A stretch of 64,000 bases of DNA, taken from positions 117,268 through 181,267 of the forward strand of contig KQ959260.1 of assembly GCA_001552775.1 (NCBI GenBank). The letters run 5' to 3'. Position numbers and translations under genes: made by a program. Origin of the DNA: Bacteroidales bacterium KA00251 (GTDB taxonomy: Bacteria > Bacteroidota > Bacteroidia > Bacteroidales > Porphyromonadaceae). Shown here piece after piece: positions 25,908 to 34,230 of the stretch (within the stretch, counting starts at the first letter, position 1; each line of letters opens with the position of its first letter). The notes under the pieces were generated by a model, which was not told the DNA's origin, searched no databases, and saw only the letters and a list, made by a program, of their open reading frames with translations.

Positions 25908-27653
25908 TTACTCTCTTTCTAGTCGGTGAATATCTTTTACAAGAAGTTGCATCTTACTTCTATAATGAGTGGAGTTGTGTTGCAGAGTATAGGCTATGGA
26001 GAAGGGATTTCCCCCCTTTATATAGGCGTTTTCTCCTGCTTTACCAAAAGCAATTGTTACGAAGTAAGGGTATCTCCTATTGGATGCATCAGTAATGTCT
26101 AGCATGAGATGTTTACTCTCTTTGCCCACGACTTTACTTCCTCCTGTATCATAGAGATATTTTGTAAGAAAGACTGGACGTTGATTGTCTGGGCCAAAGG
26201 GGCCAAGTCGATTCATGTCGTTGTAGAGTTTCCATCCTAGTTGAGGAAGTTTGATCTCGGCATCAATGGTTACCTCTTGGACAAATCGTTTCTTTTCTAT
26301 CACCTCATTGGCGTAGTCTCTTATGCTTTCTAGAAATTCTGGTAGATTTTCCTTTTTTATGGTTAGTCCTGCTGCAAAGGGGTGTCCTCCAAAGTTGACA
26401 AGAAGATGCTTGAATTGGTCAATGGCAGTGTATATGTCAAAGCTTTCGTCACTTCTTGCAGAGCCAGAAATACTCTCGTCCTCTCCAGCTAGGATCAAGA
26501 CTGGGCGTGCATATTTACTAGCAAGTCGCGACGATACAATCCCGATTACGCCTTTATGCCAAGTCGGCTTATAAAGAGCTATTAGCTTGTCTTCTTTTTC
26601 TAGTTGAGACTCTTCGATCATGGCAAGAGCCTCTTGAGTGGTTAGCCGATCAAGTTTTTTTCTCCTTTCGTTGCTTTTAATAATGTTGTGGCATAGCTCT
26701 ATAGCAGAATCCACATCAGGAGAAAGAAGGAGCTCTACAGTCTGCATACCAGAAAGCATCCTACCGCTTGCATTGAGAAGGGGTGCAATCTTGAAGGTGA
26801 TATCGGTGAAGTCTATAGGACGGTTGAGCGGAGTTTGGCTACTTTTTAGAATCCCTTGTAGTGCGGGAGAGGGATTCTTGTTGAGTTGTTTCAGTCCGTA
26901 TTGTGCAAGGATTCTATTTTCACCGAGTACTGATACAAGATCGGCAGCAATGCTTATTGCACATAGCTCCAATACACTATTAAGCCTACTTTGTCTGAGA
27001 TTATTGTTGATGGCAAATGCCTGCATGAGCTTAAAGCCTATGCCACATCCCGAAAGTTCAGTAAAGGGATAGCTATTGTCTTTTCGCTTGGGATCGAGTA
27101 CCGCCACGGCATTGGGGAGTTCCTCATCGGGAGTGTGGTGGTCGCAAACTATAAAGTCAATTCCTTTGTCTTTGGCATATTGGATCTCTTCGTTTGCTTT
27201 TATACCGCAATCCAAAGCGATAATTAGCTTTACTTGGTGCTGATTAGCATAGTCAATCCCTTGGGTAGAAATCCCATACCCATCGTTGTTGCGGTCGGGT
27301 ATATAGTAAAAAAGTTGGGAGGGGCTAACGCCATACAGGCGTAGCATCCGATATACGAGTGCTACAGCCGTGGTACCATCTACGTCATAGTCTCCATAAA
27401 TTAAAATATTCTCTTTGGTTCCTACTGCTTTGTTGAGCCTTTCTACAGCTTTCTGCATGTCTCGCATAAGGAAGGGATCGTGAAGGTCTTCCATGCGGGG
27501 ATACAAAAACTCTTGAGCTTCCTCTATGGAGCTTACACCGCGACGCGTAAGGATATTTCCCACTACAGGGTGTATGTGAAACTTCTCGTGGATAGCTTTC
27601 CCAAGTGAAAGTTCGTTTTCGTCGAAAGGAACCCATTTCCACTGGGTTGTCAT
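25908..27653 (-). CDS. recJ: Single-stranded-DNA-specific exonuclease RecJ
   Basis: 5'-3' ssDNA exonuclease of the DHH family. The 581-aa protein carries motif I GDYDVDG at residues 87-93, the DHH motif CDHHTPDEELPNAVAVLDPK, and the DHHA1 motif GGHPFAAGLT. Length fits the family. It is the first gene of a recJ-recQ pair, a sensible partnership: RecQ unwinds and RecJ degrades the 5' strand in RecF-type recombination. Confidence 0.97.
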   Translation of the reverse strand: MTTQWKWVPFDENELSLGKAIHEKFHIHPVVGNILTRRGVSSIEEAQEFLYPRMEDLHDPFLMRDMQKAVERLNKAVGTKENILIYGDYDVDGTTAVALVYRMLRLYGVSPSQLFYYIPDRNNDGYGISTQGIDYANQHQVKLIIALDCGIKANEEIQYAKDKGIDFIVCDHHTPDEELPNAVAVLDPKRKDNSYPFTELSGCGIGFKLMQAFAINNNLRQSRLNSVLELCAISIAADLVSVLGENRILAQYGLKQLNKNPSPALQGILKSSQTPLNRPIDFTDITFKIAPLLNASGRMLSGMQTVELLLSPDVDSAIELCHNIIKSNERRKKLDRLTTQEALAMIEESQLEKEDKLIALYKPTWHKGVIGIVSSRLASKYARPVLILAGEDESISGSARSDESFDIYTAIDQFKHLLVNFGGHPFAAGLTIKKENLPEFLESIRDYANEVIEKKRFVQEVTIDAEIKLPQLGWKLYNDMNRLGPFGPDNQRPVFLTKYLYDTGGSKVVGKESKHLMLDITDASNRRYPYFVTIAFGKAGENAYIKGGNPFSIAYTLQHNSTHYRSKMQLLVKDIHRLERE

Positions 27654-27885
27654 AGTATGTAATTATTTTATTTTCGAAAGAGTAGGCAAAAAGGGATTGT
27701 ATGCTACTACACAAGAAGTCCATGAGCATGGAAAGGAAACAGAGTAGGGAGGTTGATTCCCTTAAGTTTACCTTTGTTGAAGTCCTATAGAAAGAGTCTG
27801 TAATGCTCATTTTGTGACACCCATTTTGCCACGTAAAGTTACTCATTTTATACCGATTAGCGACCGATGAGTTGTTTACCTTCCC

Positions 27886-28063
27886 TTAGAGACTCTTGCA
27901 TAAAGGCGAATCGCTGTGTTGCTTTCGGGATTCGGCTTTGGTCACATACGGAGGTGTGCTCCCTTCTGACCCAACCCTCTGCGCCTTGCGCTTCATCCTT
28001 TCTGCAAGGTCTAGACAATCTTGCGAGCAAGATTGTGAGACTGTTGACTTTTGCAACAGTCTC
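27886..28063. ncRNA. Candidate structured RNA: chain of hairpins upstream of recJ
   Basis: Several inverted repeats follow one another. CGAATC pairs with GATTCG near 27907-27934. GGTCA pairs with TGACC near 27938-27971. CCTTGC pairs with GCAAGG near 27985-28010. ACAATCTTGC (28015-28024) pairs with GCAAGATTGT (28027-28036). GAGACTGTTG (28037-28046) pairs with CAACAGTCTC (28054-28063). The last two perfect 10-bp stems abut with no spacer. Orientation and expression are unknown; a mobile-element remnant is an alternative. Confidence 0.4.
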
Positions 28064-28125
28064 CCTTAGTGAGTATAGTCCTCAGCTATTTGTCATCAAA
28101 AAGTATAGGCACTTTTTATTCGTCC

Positions 28126-28245
28126 TTTCGGAATTTTTTTTGAAAAATCTCTCGGAACTTTTTTGAAAAATCTCTCGGAACTTTTTGAGAAAACTCTCGG
28201 AACTTTTTGGGAAAACTCTCGGAACTTTTTCCAAAATCTTTCGGT
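28126..28245 (-). repeat. 22-bp repeat array B (four direct units, degenerate ends)
   Basis: Reading the plus strand, CTCTCGGAAC units start at 28149, 28172, 28194 and 28216, with degenerate copies at about 28126 (TTTCGGAAT) and 28238 (CTTTCGGTAG). Period is 22 with one 23. On the minus strand the units read TTCCGAGAG, the same direction as the flanking genes. Confidence 0.9.
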
Positions 28246-28424
28246 AGTTTTTGAAATGTACTTTATTAGACTTTTCTGTGGATGCCTTACTTCCTTTTTT
28301 TCCCTTGTAGCATTTCTACAAACAGTAAGATAACCTCAAAAAGATCAATAAATCTCTTTTTTAGATTTTATTCTTCTTCCTTTATTCAGAGCTGAGGATC
28401 TCTTATTTTGAAGAGGACTTATCC

Positions 28425-28465
28425 AAAAATAAAAAAGAGAGTCTCAGGATATTCCTAAGACTCTC
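28425..28465 (-). terminator. Terminator of the 2-oxoacid oxidoreductase operon
   Basis: A 13-bp stem with one mismatch (28437-28449 with 28453-28465) is followed on the minus strand by a T-rich tract TTTTTTATTTTTGG. A second small hairpin (AGCCTGA/TCAGGCT, about 28481-28498) lies closer to the gene. Confidence 0.85.
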
Positions 28466-28520
28466 AATTGGATATTGGGTAGCCTGATCTATCAGGCTTG
28501 ACCTTTCTTAAGGTTATGTA

Positions 28521-29075
28521 TTACTCAGCGGCTTTGATTTGTTTTACCACTTCCATTCCCAACTTAAGGGCTTGTTCGTTCATTGGGATAAGTTTGTGGT
28601 GTCTTTCTGGAAGAGACTTTTTAAGACCAGCGAGTACACTTTCAAGGGTCACGAAGGGGTGAATTTTCATCACACCTCCAAGAATAATCATGTTAAAGGC
28701 CTTAGCGTTGCCCATCTTGTTGGCTTCTTCGTTGGCATCAATTTCGTATACATTGATGTCCGTTCTATCGGTCACGTGGTTTATACCATTGGGATCGAAG
28801 AAAAGAGAGCCACCTTTTTTTACGCGAGGAGCAAACTTGTCGATAGAGGGTTGGTTTAGGGCTATTACAATATCGTAGGTATTGAGGACAGGGCTATTGA
28901 CCTTCTCATCACTTACGATAACTGTAACGTTAGAGGTACCACCACGTTGTTCGGGACCATAAGAGGGCATCCAGCTTACTTCTTTACCTTCCATAAGCCC
29001 AGAGTAAGCCATAATCTTACCCATAGAGAGGACGCCTTGTCCACCAAAACCTGCAATAACTATTTCGTATGTCAT
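28521..29075 (-). CDS. 2-oxoacid:ferredoxin oxidoreductase gamma subunit
   Basis: Gamma (PFOR domain III) subunit, 184 aa. It begins IVIAGFGGQGVLSMGKIMA, the family's nucleotide-loop-like motif, followed by WMPSYGPEQRGGTSNVTV, which is highly typical of this subunit. It belongs to a multi-subunit enzyme that couples oxidative decarboxylation of 2-oxoacids to ferredoxin reduction, with CoA ester as product. It is the last gene of the operon ferredoxin-alpha-small membrane protein-beta-gamma. Whether the substrate is 2-oxoglutarate or branched-chain oxoacids cannot be decided by eye. Confidence 0.93.
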   Translation of the reverse strand: MTYEIVIAGFGGQGVLSMGKIMAYSGLMEGKEVSWMPSYGPEQRGGTSNVTVIVSDEKVNSPVLNTYDIVIALNQPSIDKFAPRVKKGGSLFFDPNGINHVTDRTDINVYEIDANEEANKMGNAKAFNMIILGGVMKIHPFVTLESVLAGLKKSLPERHHKLIPMNEQALKLGMEVVKQIKAAE

Positions 29076-29089
29076 CTTGTTTCTCCTTT

Positions 29090-29878
29090 TTAAATATCCT
29101 TAAGGTCACCCAGTTGATACTTCGCAGTCATATGCTCAGCCATCCATTCATTTGCCTTTTCGGGAGACATCTTCCAACCTGTGTTGCAAGTAGCCACGAA
29201 TTCAACCACGCTGGTTCCTTTTCCAGCCATTGAGTTTTCAAATGCTTTACGGATAGCTTTCTTGGCCTTACGACAAGCCCCTACAGTATGCACTGATTGG
29301 CGAGTCACATAGCATGTCCCTTCAAGTTCTTTGAGCACATTACTAATCACAAAGGGATATCCAAATTGTTCGGGTGTACGTCCGTAGGGAGAAGTAGCAG
29401 TTTTCATTCCCAGTAGTGTACAAGGCGACATCTGTCCACCTGTCATACCATAGATGGCATTGTTTACAAAGATAATTGTAATGTTTTCCCCACGATTGCA
29501 TGCATGAATAGCTTCAGCTGTACCAATTGCAGCAAAGTCACCATCACCTTGATAAGTGAATACAAGCATTTCAGGGTTGAGACGCTTAGCAGCGGTAGCC
29601 AATGCGGGTGCACGACCGTGAGCAGCTTCTTCCCAATCTACATCAATATAGTTATAAGCAAATACGGCACATCCTACAGGAGCAATACCGATACTATTTT
29701 CAGCCATACCCATTTCGTCAATCACTTCAGCGACCAACTTATGGATTACACCATGGCTACATCCTGGACAATAGTGCATGGTATTGTCATTAAGAAGACG
29801 TGGCTTTTGGTAGACCAAGTTTTCTGGACGGATGATCTCTTTATTTTCTACGATATTTTCTACGACGTTATTATTCAT
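29090..29878 (-). CDS. 2-oxoacid:ferredoxin oxidoreductase beta (TPP-binding) subunit
   Basis: Thiamine pyrophosphate-binding subunit, 262 aa. The motif YCPGCSHGVIHKL near the start holds the beta-subunit CxxC. The TPP signature runs TYQGDGDFAAIGTAEAIHA (GDGD) to FVNNAIYGMTGGQMSPC. I chose ATG at 29878 (MNNNVVENIV...) because the longer frame begins at a weak start within the preceding small gene's end. It is separated from the gamma gene by 14 bases. It needs the alpha and gamma subunits of the same operon to act. Confidence 0.92.
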   Translation of the reverse strand: MNNNVVENIVENKEIIRPENLVYQKPRLLNDNTMHYCPGCSHGVIHKLVAEVIDEMGMAENSIGIAPVGCAVFAYNYIDVDWEEAAHGRAPALATAAKRLNPEMLVFTYQGDGDFAAIGTAEAIHACNRGENITIIFVNNAIYGMTGGQMSPCTLLGMKTATSPYGRTPEQFGYPFVISNVLKELEGTCYVTRQSVHTVGACRKAKKAIRKAFENSMAGKGTSVVEFVATCNTGWKMSPEKANEWMAEHMTAKYQLGDLKDI

Positions 29879-29879
29879 A

Positions 29880-30086
29880 TCATTTTCCTTTCTTCTGCTT
29901 AAGGACCAAAGAGGCAACGCGTACCACTACAGCAAGTATTACTGGAGCGAGAAACAGCCAGCGGATGGCACCTCCTTCTCGACAGATAAAAAAGACCACT
30001 ATCGAGAGAAGGATAAGCACGTAATAGCTCCAATCAAGGATAGCTATTAGAGTGTTTGCTTTGTTTGTTGTGCGTTCTCTTGTCAC
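29880..30086 (-). CDS. Small two-helix membrane protein inside the oxidoreductase operon
   Basis: A 68-aa protein with two hydrophobic segments (about residues 19-36 and 42-61) and a basic C-terminus (LKQKKGK). It sits between the alpha and beta subunit genes, ends one base before the beta start, and shares the operon direction. I do not recognise a family. Its consistent spacing suggests a real gene; a role in membrane association of the enzyme is a guess. Confidence 0.65.
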   Translation of the reverse strand: MTRERTTNKANTLIAILDWSYYVLILLSIVVFFICREGGAIRWLFLAPVILAVVVRVASLVLKQKKGK

Positions 30087-30117
30087 TTTCGCGTTTGGGT
30101 TATGGATTCCTTAAAAA

Positions 30118-31203
30118 CTAGCAGTTGATAAGTTGCTTTTTGAGTGCTTCAAATACTTCGTCAGGAGAGAAAAGCATCCCACCCATACGTCCGTAATGCT
30201 TCACAGGAGCACGGCCTTCTACTGCTAGTCGTACATCTTCTATCATTTGTCCAGCGTTGAGTTCCACAACAAGGAATCCTTTAGCGCCCTTTTCTGCAAG
30301 TTGCGTAAGTACCTTGTATGGGAAAGGCCACAAGGTAATAGGACGTATAAGACCGACCTTAATGCCTTCTTCTTTAGCGAGCTGGATTACCTTCTGGCAG
30401 ATACGTGCAGAAGATCCAAAAGCTACAAGGATATAGTCAGCATCTTCCGTGTTGATCTCTTCAAAGCGTACTTCATTCTTCTCAATTTCTGCATACTTAG
30501 CTTGGAAGCGTTCGTTATTTCGCTCCATCACGGCTGAGTCAAGTTCAAGAGAAGTGATAATATGACGCTTACCACCTTTTGCACCTTGGCAAGCCCAAGG
30601 GCATTCTTTCTTTATTTCCTCGCTGGTACGACGTGGTTTGAAGTCTGGCAAAACCACTTTTTCCATCATTTGACCGATGATACCATCAGAAAGGATTACA
30701 GCAGGATTACGGTACTTGAATGCAAGGGTAATCGCAAGGTCTACAAAGTCTACAGTTTCTTGCACAGAGTTTGGTGCAAGTGTAATCAGACGGAAGTCTC
30801 CGTGTCCCCCCCCCTTTGTCATTTGGAAGTAGTCTGCCTGGCTGGGCTGAATTGTACCAAGCCCTGGGCCGCCACGACTTACGTTTACTACGAGACAAGG
30901 GAGCTCTGCACCAGCGAGGTAGCTTAGTCCTTCTGACATAAGGCTAATCCCAGGACTAGAAGATGAGGTCATCACTTTCTTTCCAGTAGCAGCTCCACCA
31001 TAAACCATATTTATAGAGGCTACTTCGCTTTCAGCTTGCAATACTACCATTCCCGTTGTTTCTTGGGGATTTTCCTCGGTGAGGGTTTCGAGGACCTCAG
31101 ACTGAGGAGTAATGGGGTATCCAAAATATCCGTCCATACCGGCACGAATTGCGGCATGAGCAAGGGCTTCATTGCCCTTCATCAATTTTACTTCTTCTGG
31201 CAT
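30118..31203 (-). CDS. vorB: 2-oxoacid:ferredoxin oxidoreductase alpha subunit (VorB-like)
   Basis: Pyrimidine-binding alpha subunit, 361 aa. MKGNEALAHAAIRAGMDGYFGYPITPQSE near the start and ASINMVYGGAATGKKVMTSSSSPGISLM are hallmarks. It resembles proteins annotated as 3-methyl-2-oxobutanoate dehydrogenase subunit VorB; the 2-oxoglutarate enzyme KorA is closely related. A run of nine G in the coding strand (plus-strand C at 30806-30814) encodes the glycines of TKGGGHGDF, so a one-base slip would truncate the protein. Preceded by the ferredoxin gene at 41 bases. Confidence 0.92.
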   Translation of the reverse strand: MPEEVKLMKGNEALAHAAIRAGMDGYFGYPITPQSEVLETLTEENPQETTGMVVLQAESEVASINMVYGGAATGKKVMTSSSSPGISLMSEGLSYLAGAELPCLVVNVSRGGPGLGTIQPSQADYFQMTKGGGHGDFRLITLAPNSVQETVDFVDLAITLAFKYRNPAVILSDGIIGQMMEKVVLPDFKPRRTSEEIKKECPWACQGAKGGKRHIITSLELDSAVMERNNERFQAKYAEIEKNEVRFEEINTEDADYILVAFGSSARICQKVIQLAKEEGIKVGLIRPITLWPFPYKVLTQLAEKGAKGFLVVELNAGQMIEDVRLAVEGRAPVKHYGRMGGMLFSPDEVFEALKKQLINC

Positions 31204-31244
31204 AGTCTATTTTCTCTCTTTTTTGTTTACGAAGGGGTTCATAA

Positions 31245-31472
31245 TCATAGCTTCGCCTTATAGACAGCGATGCATCCATCGGGACATACTATACCACAGC
31301 TAGCACAGCCTATACACAGGTCGGGCTGGCTCATATGGCAATAATGGTATCCTTTGTCGTTTACCTCCATTGGGTGGAGGGAAATGGCACCTGTAGGGCA
31401 AGAGATTACGCAAAGGTTGCATCCTTTGCATCTCTGCTGATTCACCACGATTGCTCCTCTTACTTTTGCCAT
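31245..31472 (-). CDS. Two-[4Fe-4S] ferredoxin subunit of the oxidoreductase
   Basis: A 75-aa ferredoxin-like protein with two CxxCxxCxxxC clusters: Cys15, 18, 21, 25 and Cys53, 56, 59, 63. Extra cysteines are present at 45 and 67. It starts the oxidoreductase operon and would carry electrons from the TPP site to free ferredoxin (delta-type subunit). Length and cluster spacing fit the 2x[4Fe-4S] class. Confidence 0.93.
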   Translation of the reverse strand: MAKVRGAIVVNQQRCKGCNLCVISCPTGAISLHPMEVNDKGYHYCHMSQPDLCIGCASCGIVCPDGCIAVYKAKL

Positions 31473-31543
31473 AATTTTATCTCTCTTAAAAGTTATTATT
31501 CTCCTCTATGCTATGCATGCATAGTGCTTTCAGTTTCGCTTTC

Positions 31544-31551
31544 CAAAGTTA
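31544..31551 (-). promoter_or_regulatory. Possible -7 box of the oxidoreductase operon
   Basis: On the minus strand the sequence reads TAACTTTG, matching TAnnTTTG, about 72 bases before the ferredoxin start. No good -33 box is seen. Confidence 0.5.
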
Positions 31552-31648
31552 CGATAATATCTTGTGAATCGGAAGTATTGCATTAAAAATCAACTCTATG
31601 CGATTCATCTTGAAACCCCAAGATGTCAAGATGAAAAATCTCTTTGCG

Positions 31649-33076
31649 TCATTTCTCTATTTGAGGCGCAAGTACCACTTTTTCTAGGGCTCCTTGCATC
31701 GCTTGACGCACTTTCATACGGTTTTGAACATTATTGCTTAGTAGTACTACTATATATTTTTTGTCGGCATTGGTAATATAACCTGCATAGCAGAGTACTC
31801 CTTGCATAGAACCGCTTTTGAGAAAAGCTTTATAGGGCGTATTTATAAGGAATCTCCTTACTGATCCCTCTTTACCAGCTTCGGGCAAGGACTGGATAAA
31901 GCTTTGGAAATGGTCGCTATCTTTATACATCGCAAATAAAACTTTATAGAGATCGCAAGCAGACAATCGATTACTTCGAGACAAGCCACTCCCATCAACT
32001 AGTCTTGCCCCATTGCTTAACAGGCTGAGTTTTCTTTTCCATAGAGCCTTCTCTGCAGCTATTCCACCTTGTGTACTACCGATAGTATTGACCTCCAAAG
32101 CCATCCTCTTGAGAAGAGCCTCGGCATAATGGTTCAAGCTATACATATTGCAGGTCCTTATCAGAGTCTCTAAGCTAGGACCATAGTATTGTCCTATCAG
32201 TTTTGTTTGATTTTCGTAAGGCTTGAAGATAGCCTTGCCTTCCTCTTTCACTACAATACCTTTTCCACGAAGCAGGTCTGTAATAAAAGAGGCCCCAAAC
32301 TGTGGTGGATTAGGTAGGTCTATGGAGATTCTAACTCTTTTGAGGTGGGGCAGTAGAGCTCCTTTGAGTATACGTTTATTGACAAGTTCCTCGCCAAGAG
32401 CGTGTGAATATGCTCCTTTAGCAACCACACTTAGCTCATTCTGATACACCGTGTGGGTATTACTTGGGTATTGCGATATTAGAATAGGTTTAGATCCTCT
32501 AGCTTTCGTTTGGAAATAGAGTTTTATCCAATTGTCAAAAAGATTAAAGCCGTATATGCCACAGCCATACCACTCTCCTCTGTCTTCCTCTTCCCAATAG
32601 GGGTTGAAGCCTTGACGCTCAAAGCAATCAGCAACCACGACGACACCACCCTCTATCTGTCGGATTCCACGAGACGAAAGCATCGCCATCAAACTCTCCT
32701 TAAAGCGAATACTGTCGGCAGGTATATATTTAGAAAAGAGAGAGGGATCACCAGACCCGTATATCACAAGGTCTCCTTTGAGGCATCCGTTATCAATTTC
32801 CCCTGAAATTTTGAAATCAGTAATAAATGGATACTCAGGAAGTAGTTTAAGGGCAGATGCTGTAGTAACAAGCTTCACTACAGAAGCAGGAAGCATCATG
32901 CTTGAAGACTGGTACTCTTCTATTATCTCTCCACTAGGAAGATCTGCAATAAGAGCTGAATAGAGAGCATCGCCATTTCGCTCAGAAGAAGACAAGACTG
33001 AAGAGAAGGTACTTTGTGCAGTAAGTAGACCTATTGCACTAAAAAAGAGAGGAATAAAAAGGAGATATTGTCGCAT
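31649..33076 (-). CDS. dacB: D-alanyl-D-alanine carboxypeptidase/endopeptidase (PBP4 family)
   Basis: Periplasmic class C penicillin-binding protein (peptidase S13) that trims peptidoglycan cross-links. The 475-aa protein has a signal peptide (residues 1-20) and the three active-site motifs: SVVK at residues 65-68, SLN in MYSLNHYAE, and KSG in FLKSGSMQG. The long insert between the first two motifs is typical of PBP4. Start ATG at 33076. Confidence 0.93.
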   Translation of the reverse strand: MRQYLLFIPLFFSAIGLLTAQSTFSSVLSSSERNGDALYSALIADLPSGEIIEEYQSSSMMLPASVVKLVTTASALKLLPEYPFITDFKISGEIDNGCLKGDLVIYGSGDPSLFSKYIPADSIRFKESLMAMLSSRGIRQIEGGVVVVADCFERQGFNPYWEEEDRGEWYGCGIYGFNLFDNWIKLYFQTKARGSKPILISQYPSNTHTVYQNELSVVAKGAYSHALGEELVNKRILKGALLPHLKRVRISIDLPNPPQFGASFITDLLRGKGIVVKEEGKAIFKPYENQTKLIGQYYGPSLETLIRTCNMYSLNHYAEALLKRMALEVNTIGSTQGGIAAEKALWKRKLSLLSNGARLVDGSGLSRSNRLSACDLYKVLFAMYKDSDHFQSFIQSLPEAGKEGSVRRFLINTPYKAFLKSGSMQGVLCYAGYITNADKKYIVVLLSNNVQNRMKVRQAMQGALEKVVLAPQIEK

Positions 33077-33114
33077 AAAGGCATAAGGAGAAATAGAAGG
33101 AGGCTACAAATGAA

Positions 33115-33151
33115 AAGAGTCTCCTATGGGTATAAACCACAGGAGACTCTT
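33115..33151 (-). terminator. Terminator after the porin-like gene
   Basis: A perfect 11-bp inverted repeat (AAGAGTCTCCT 33115-33125 with AGGAGACTCTT 33141-33151) is followed by TTTTCATTTG on the minus strand. It separates the barrel gene from dacB. Confidence 0.8.
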
Positions 33152-33172
33152 GTAAATCTCTAATTCGGCTTT

Positions 33173-33748
33173 TTAGAAGCGGAATGTTACACCAAGGTTA
33201 AGGATAGAGTATCCATATCCTAGCTCACCTGTAATGGCAAAAGCAGGTGTAAAGTAGTAACGTGCACCAAGGTGGAGTCCCCATCCAAAACTAGCAGCTA
33301 CAGAGCTACCTGTGTCCACTGTGGTAGAGGCGTCATTGCCTACAACTGAAGTATGTACACCAGCGAGAAGAGCACCGAGGAAAAGACCTGCATACGTATC
33401 AAGTTTGGGAGCGAACTGGTAGTGAAAAAGACCTCTACCACCTACGATTCCACTATGGGTAAATGACTTTGTTCCACCCAAGGTATAACCTGTTGCAAAG
33501 TATGCGCCCATTGCACCAATACCAATACTACCATTGTTATTGTTGAAAAGGTTATCTACTACGCAATATTCGTAGCTTAACTGAATGGGAGGTACTGTAA
33601 TATTGCTAGAGAATGTACCAAAAAGCCCTACTGTTACTGACGCGGTTTGAGTGCCCTTGTTGAAAACTTCTTGAGCATTTGCTTGAGCTGAAGCTACTCC
33701 AAACGCTATAAGAGCGCAAAGAGATGTGATAATTGTTTTGACTTTCAT
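33173..33748 (-). CDS. Small outer-membrane beta-barrel (porin-like) protein
   Basis: The 191-aa protein has a Sec signal peptide (MKVKTIITSLCALIAFGVASAQA, cleavage near residue 25). The rest alternates glycine-rich turns and aromatic strands, ending in ...GYGYSILNLGVTFRF with a terminal Phe as in outer-membrane barrels. This fits the OmpW/OprF-like 'outer membrane beta-barrel protein' group common in Bacteroidales. The molecule it passes, if any, is unknown. Confidence 0.8.
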   Translation of the reverse strand: MKVKTIITSLCALIAFGVASAQANAQEVFNKGTQTASVTVGLFGTFSSNITVPPIQLSYEYCVVDNLFNNNNGSIGIGAMGAYFATGYTLGGTKSFTHSGIVGGRGLFHYQFAPKLDTYAGLFLGALLAGVHTSVVGNDASTTVDTGSSVAASFGWGLHLGARYYFTPAFAITGELGYGYSILNLGVTFRF

Positions 33749-33810
33749 ATTAATTTGTATTTGAAGTTGTTTTTCTTACTAAATAATAAAATTGTAGAGA
33801 CCTCCCCTGT

Positions 33811-33818
33811 TAAAGGTA
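33811..33818 (-). promoter_or_regulatory. Weak -7-like box of the porin-like gene
   Basis: Minus-strand TACCTTTA, one base off TAnnTTTG, lies about 63 bases before the start codon. Confidence 0.3.
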
Positions 33819-33915
33819 GCTGTCTTCTTATTCCTAGCTATTCAAGCAAAACGCAATCGCAAAGTCAATTAGGACTCTGCAAAGCAAAGAGGTGTAGAAT
33901 AACTGTATAGGAGAA

Positions 33916-34110
33916 CTACTTCCCCTCTTTTTCCTCGTTTGACATTGCTCTTTTACCAAGGATAATGTGAAGAGCAAAACCTATGATCTCAAGGATCAAT
34001 CCCAAGACGAGAGTGGTATTTGTTGTAGTTCCCATGAACCCAGGGATAGCAATAATCAGCACTCCTACGAGGAGTAGGATAGCACCAATATATCTGATAA
34101 AGCTATTCAT
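33916..34110 (-). CDS. Small two-helix membrane protein
   Basis: A 64-aa protein with two hydrophobic segments (about residues 7-24 and 33-51) joined by a short GTTTNTT loop and ending in a charged KRAMSNEEKEGK tail. Similar small proteins of unknown function occur in Bacteroidales. The clean topology and ATG start support a real gene. Its neighbours give no functional hint. Confidence 0.6.
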   Translation of the reverse strand: MNSFIRYIGAILLLVGVLIIAIPGFMGTTTNTTLVLGLILEIIGFALHIILGKRAMSNEEKEGK

Positions 34111-34230
34111 ATATTTTACCTTTCCAGTTTGTTATTTTCTATTTGCAAAGAAACGAAGAAATTTTGACTTAGACTTCTTTTAACAAAAAAGCTTAGCATC
34201 AGCTATTGACAGAATCTTGGCATTCTAGGG

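Larger units (their letters stand above)
27654..28520. other. 867-bp gene-free region with hairpin chain, repeat array B and terminator
   Basis: No protein gene is convincing here. From left to right it holds the recJ upstream region, a chain of hairpins (about 27886-28063), repeat array B (28126-28245) and the terminator of the oxidoreductase operon (28425-28465). A plus-strand frame of 99 codons starting at 27867 runs through the hairpins and the array and is not supported as a gene. Confidence 0.75.

Noticed and set aside
27867..28166. 99-codon frame as a small protein gene
   Set aside because: It runs through perfect hairpins and into array B, with no plausible initiation region or domain; RNA structure explains the segment better.
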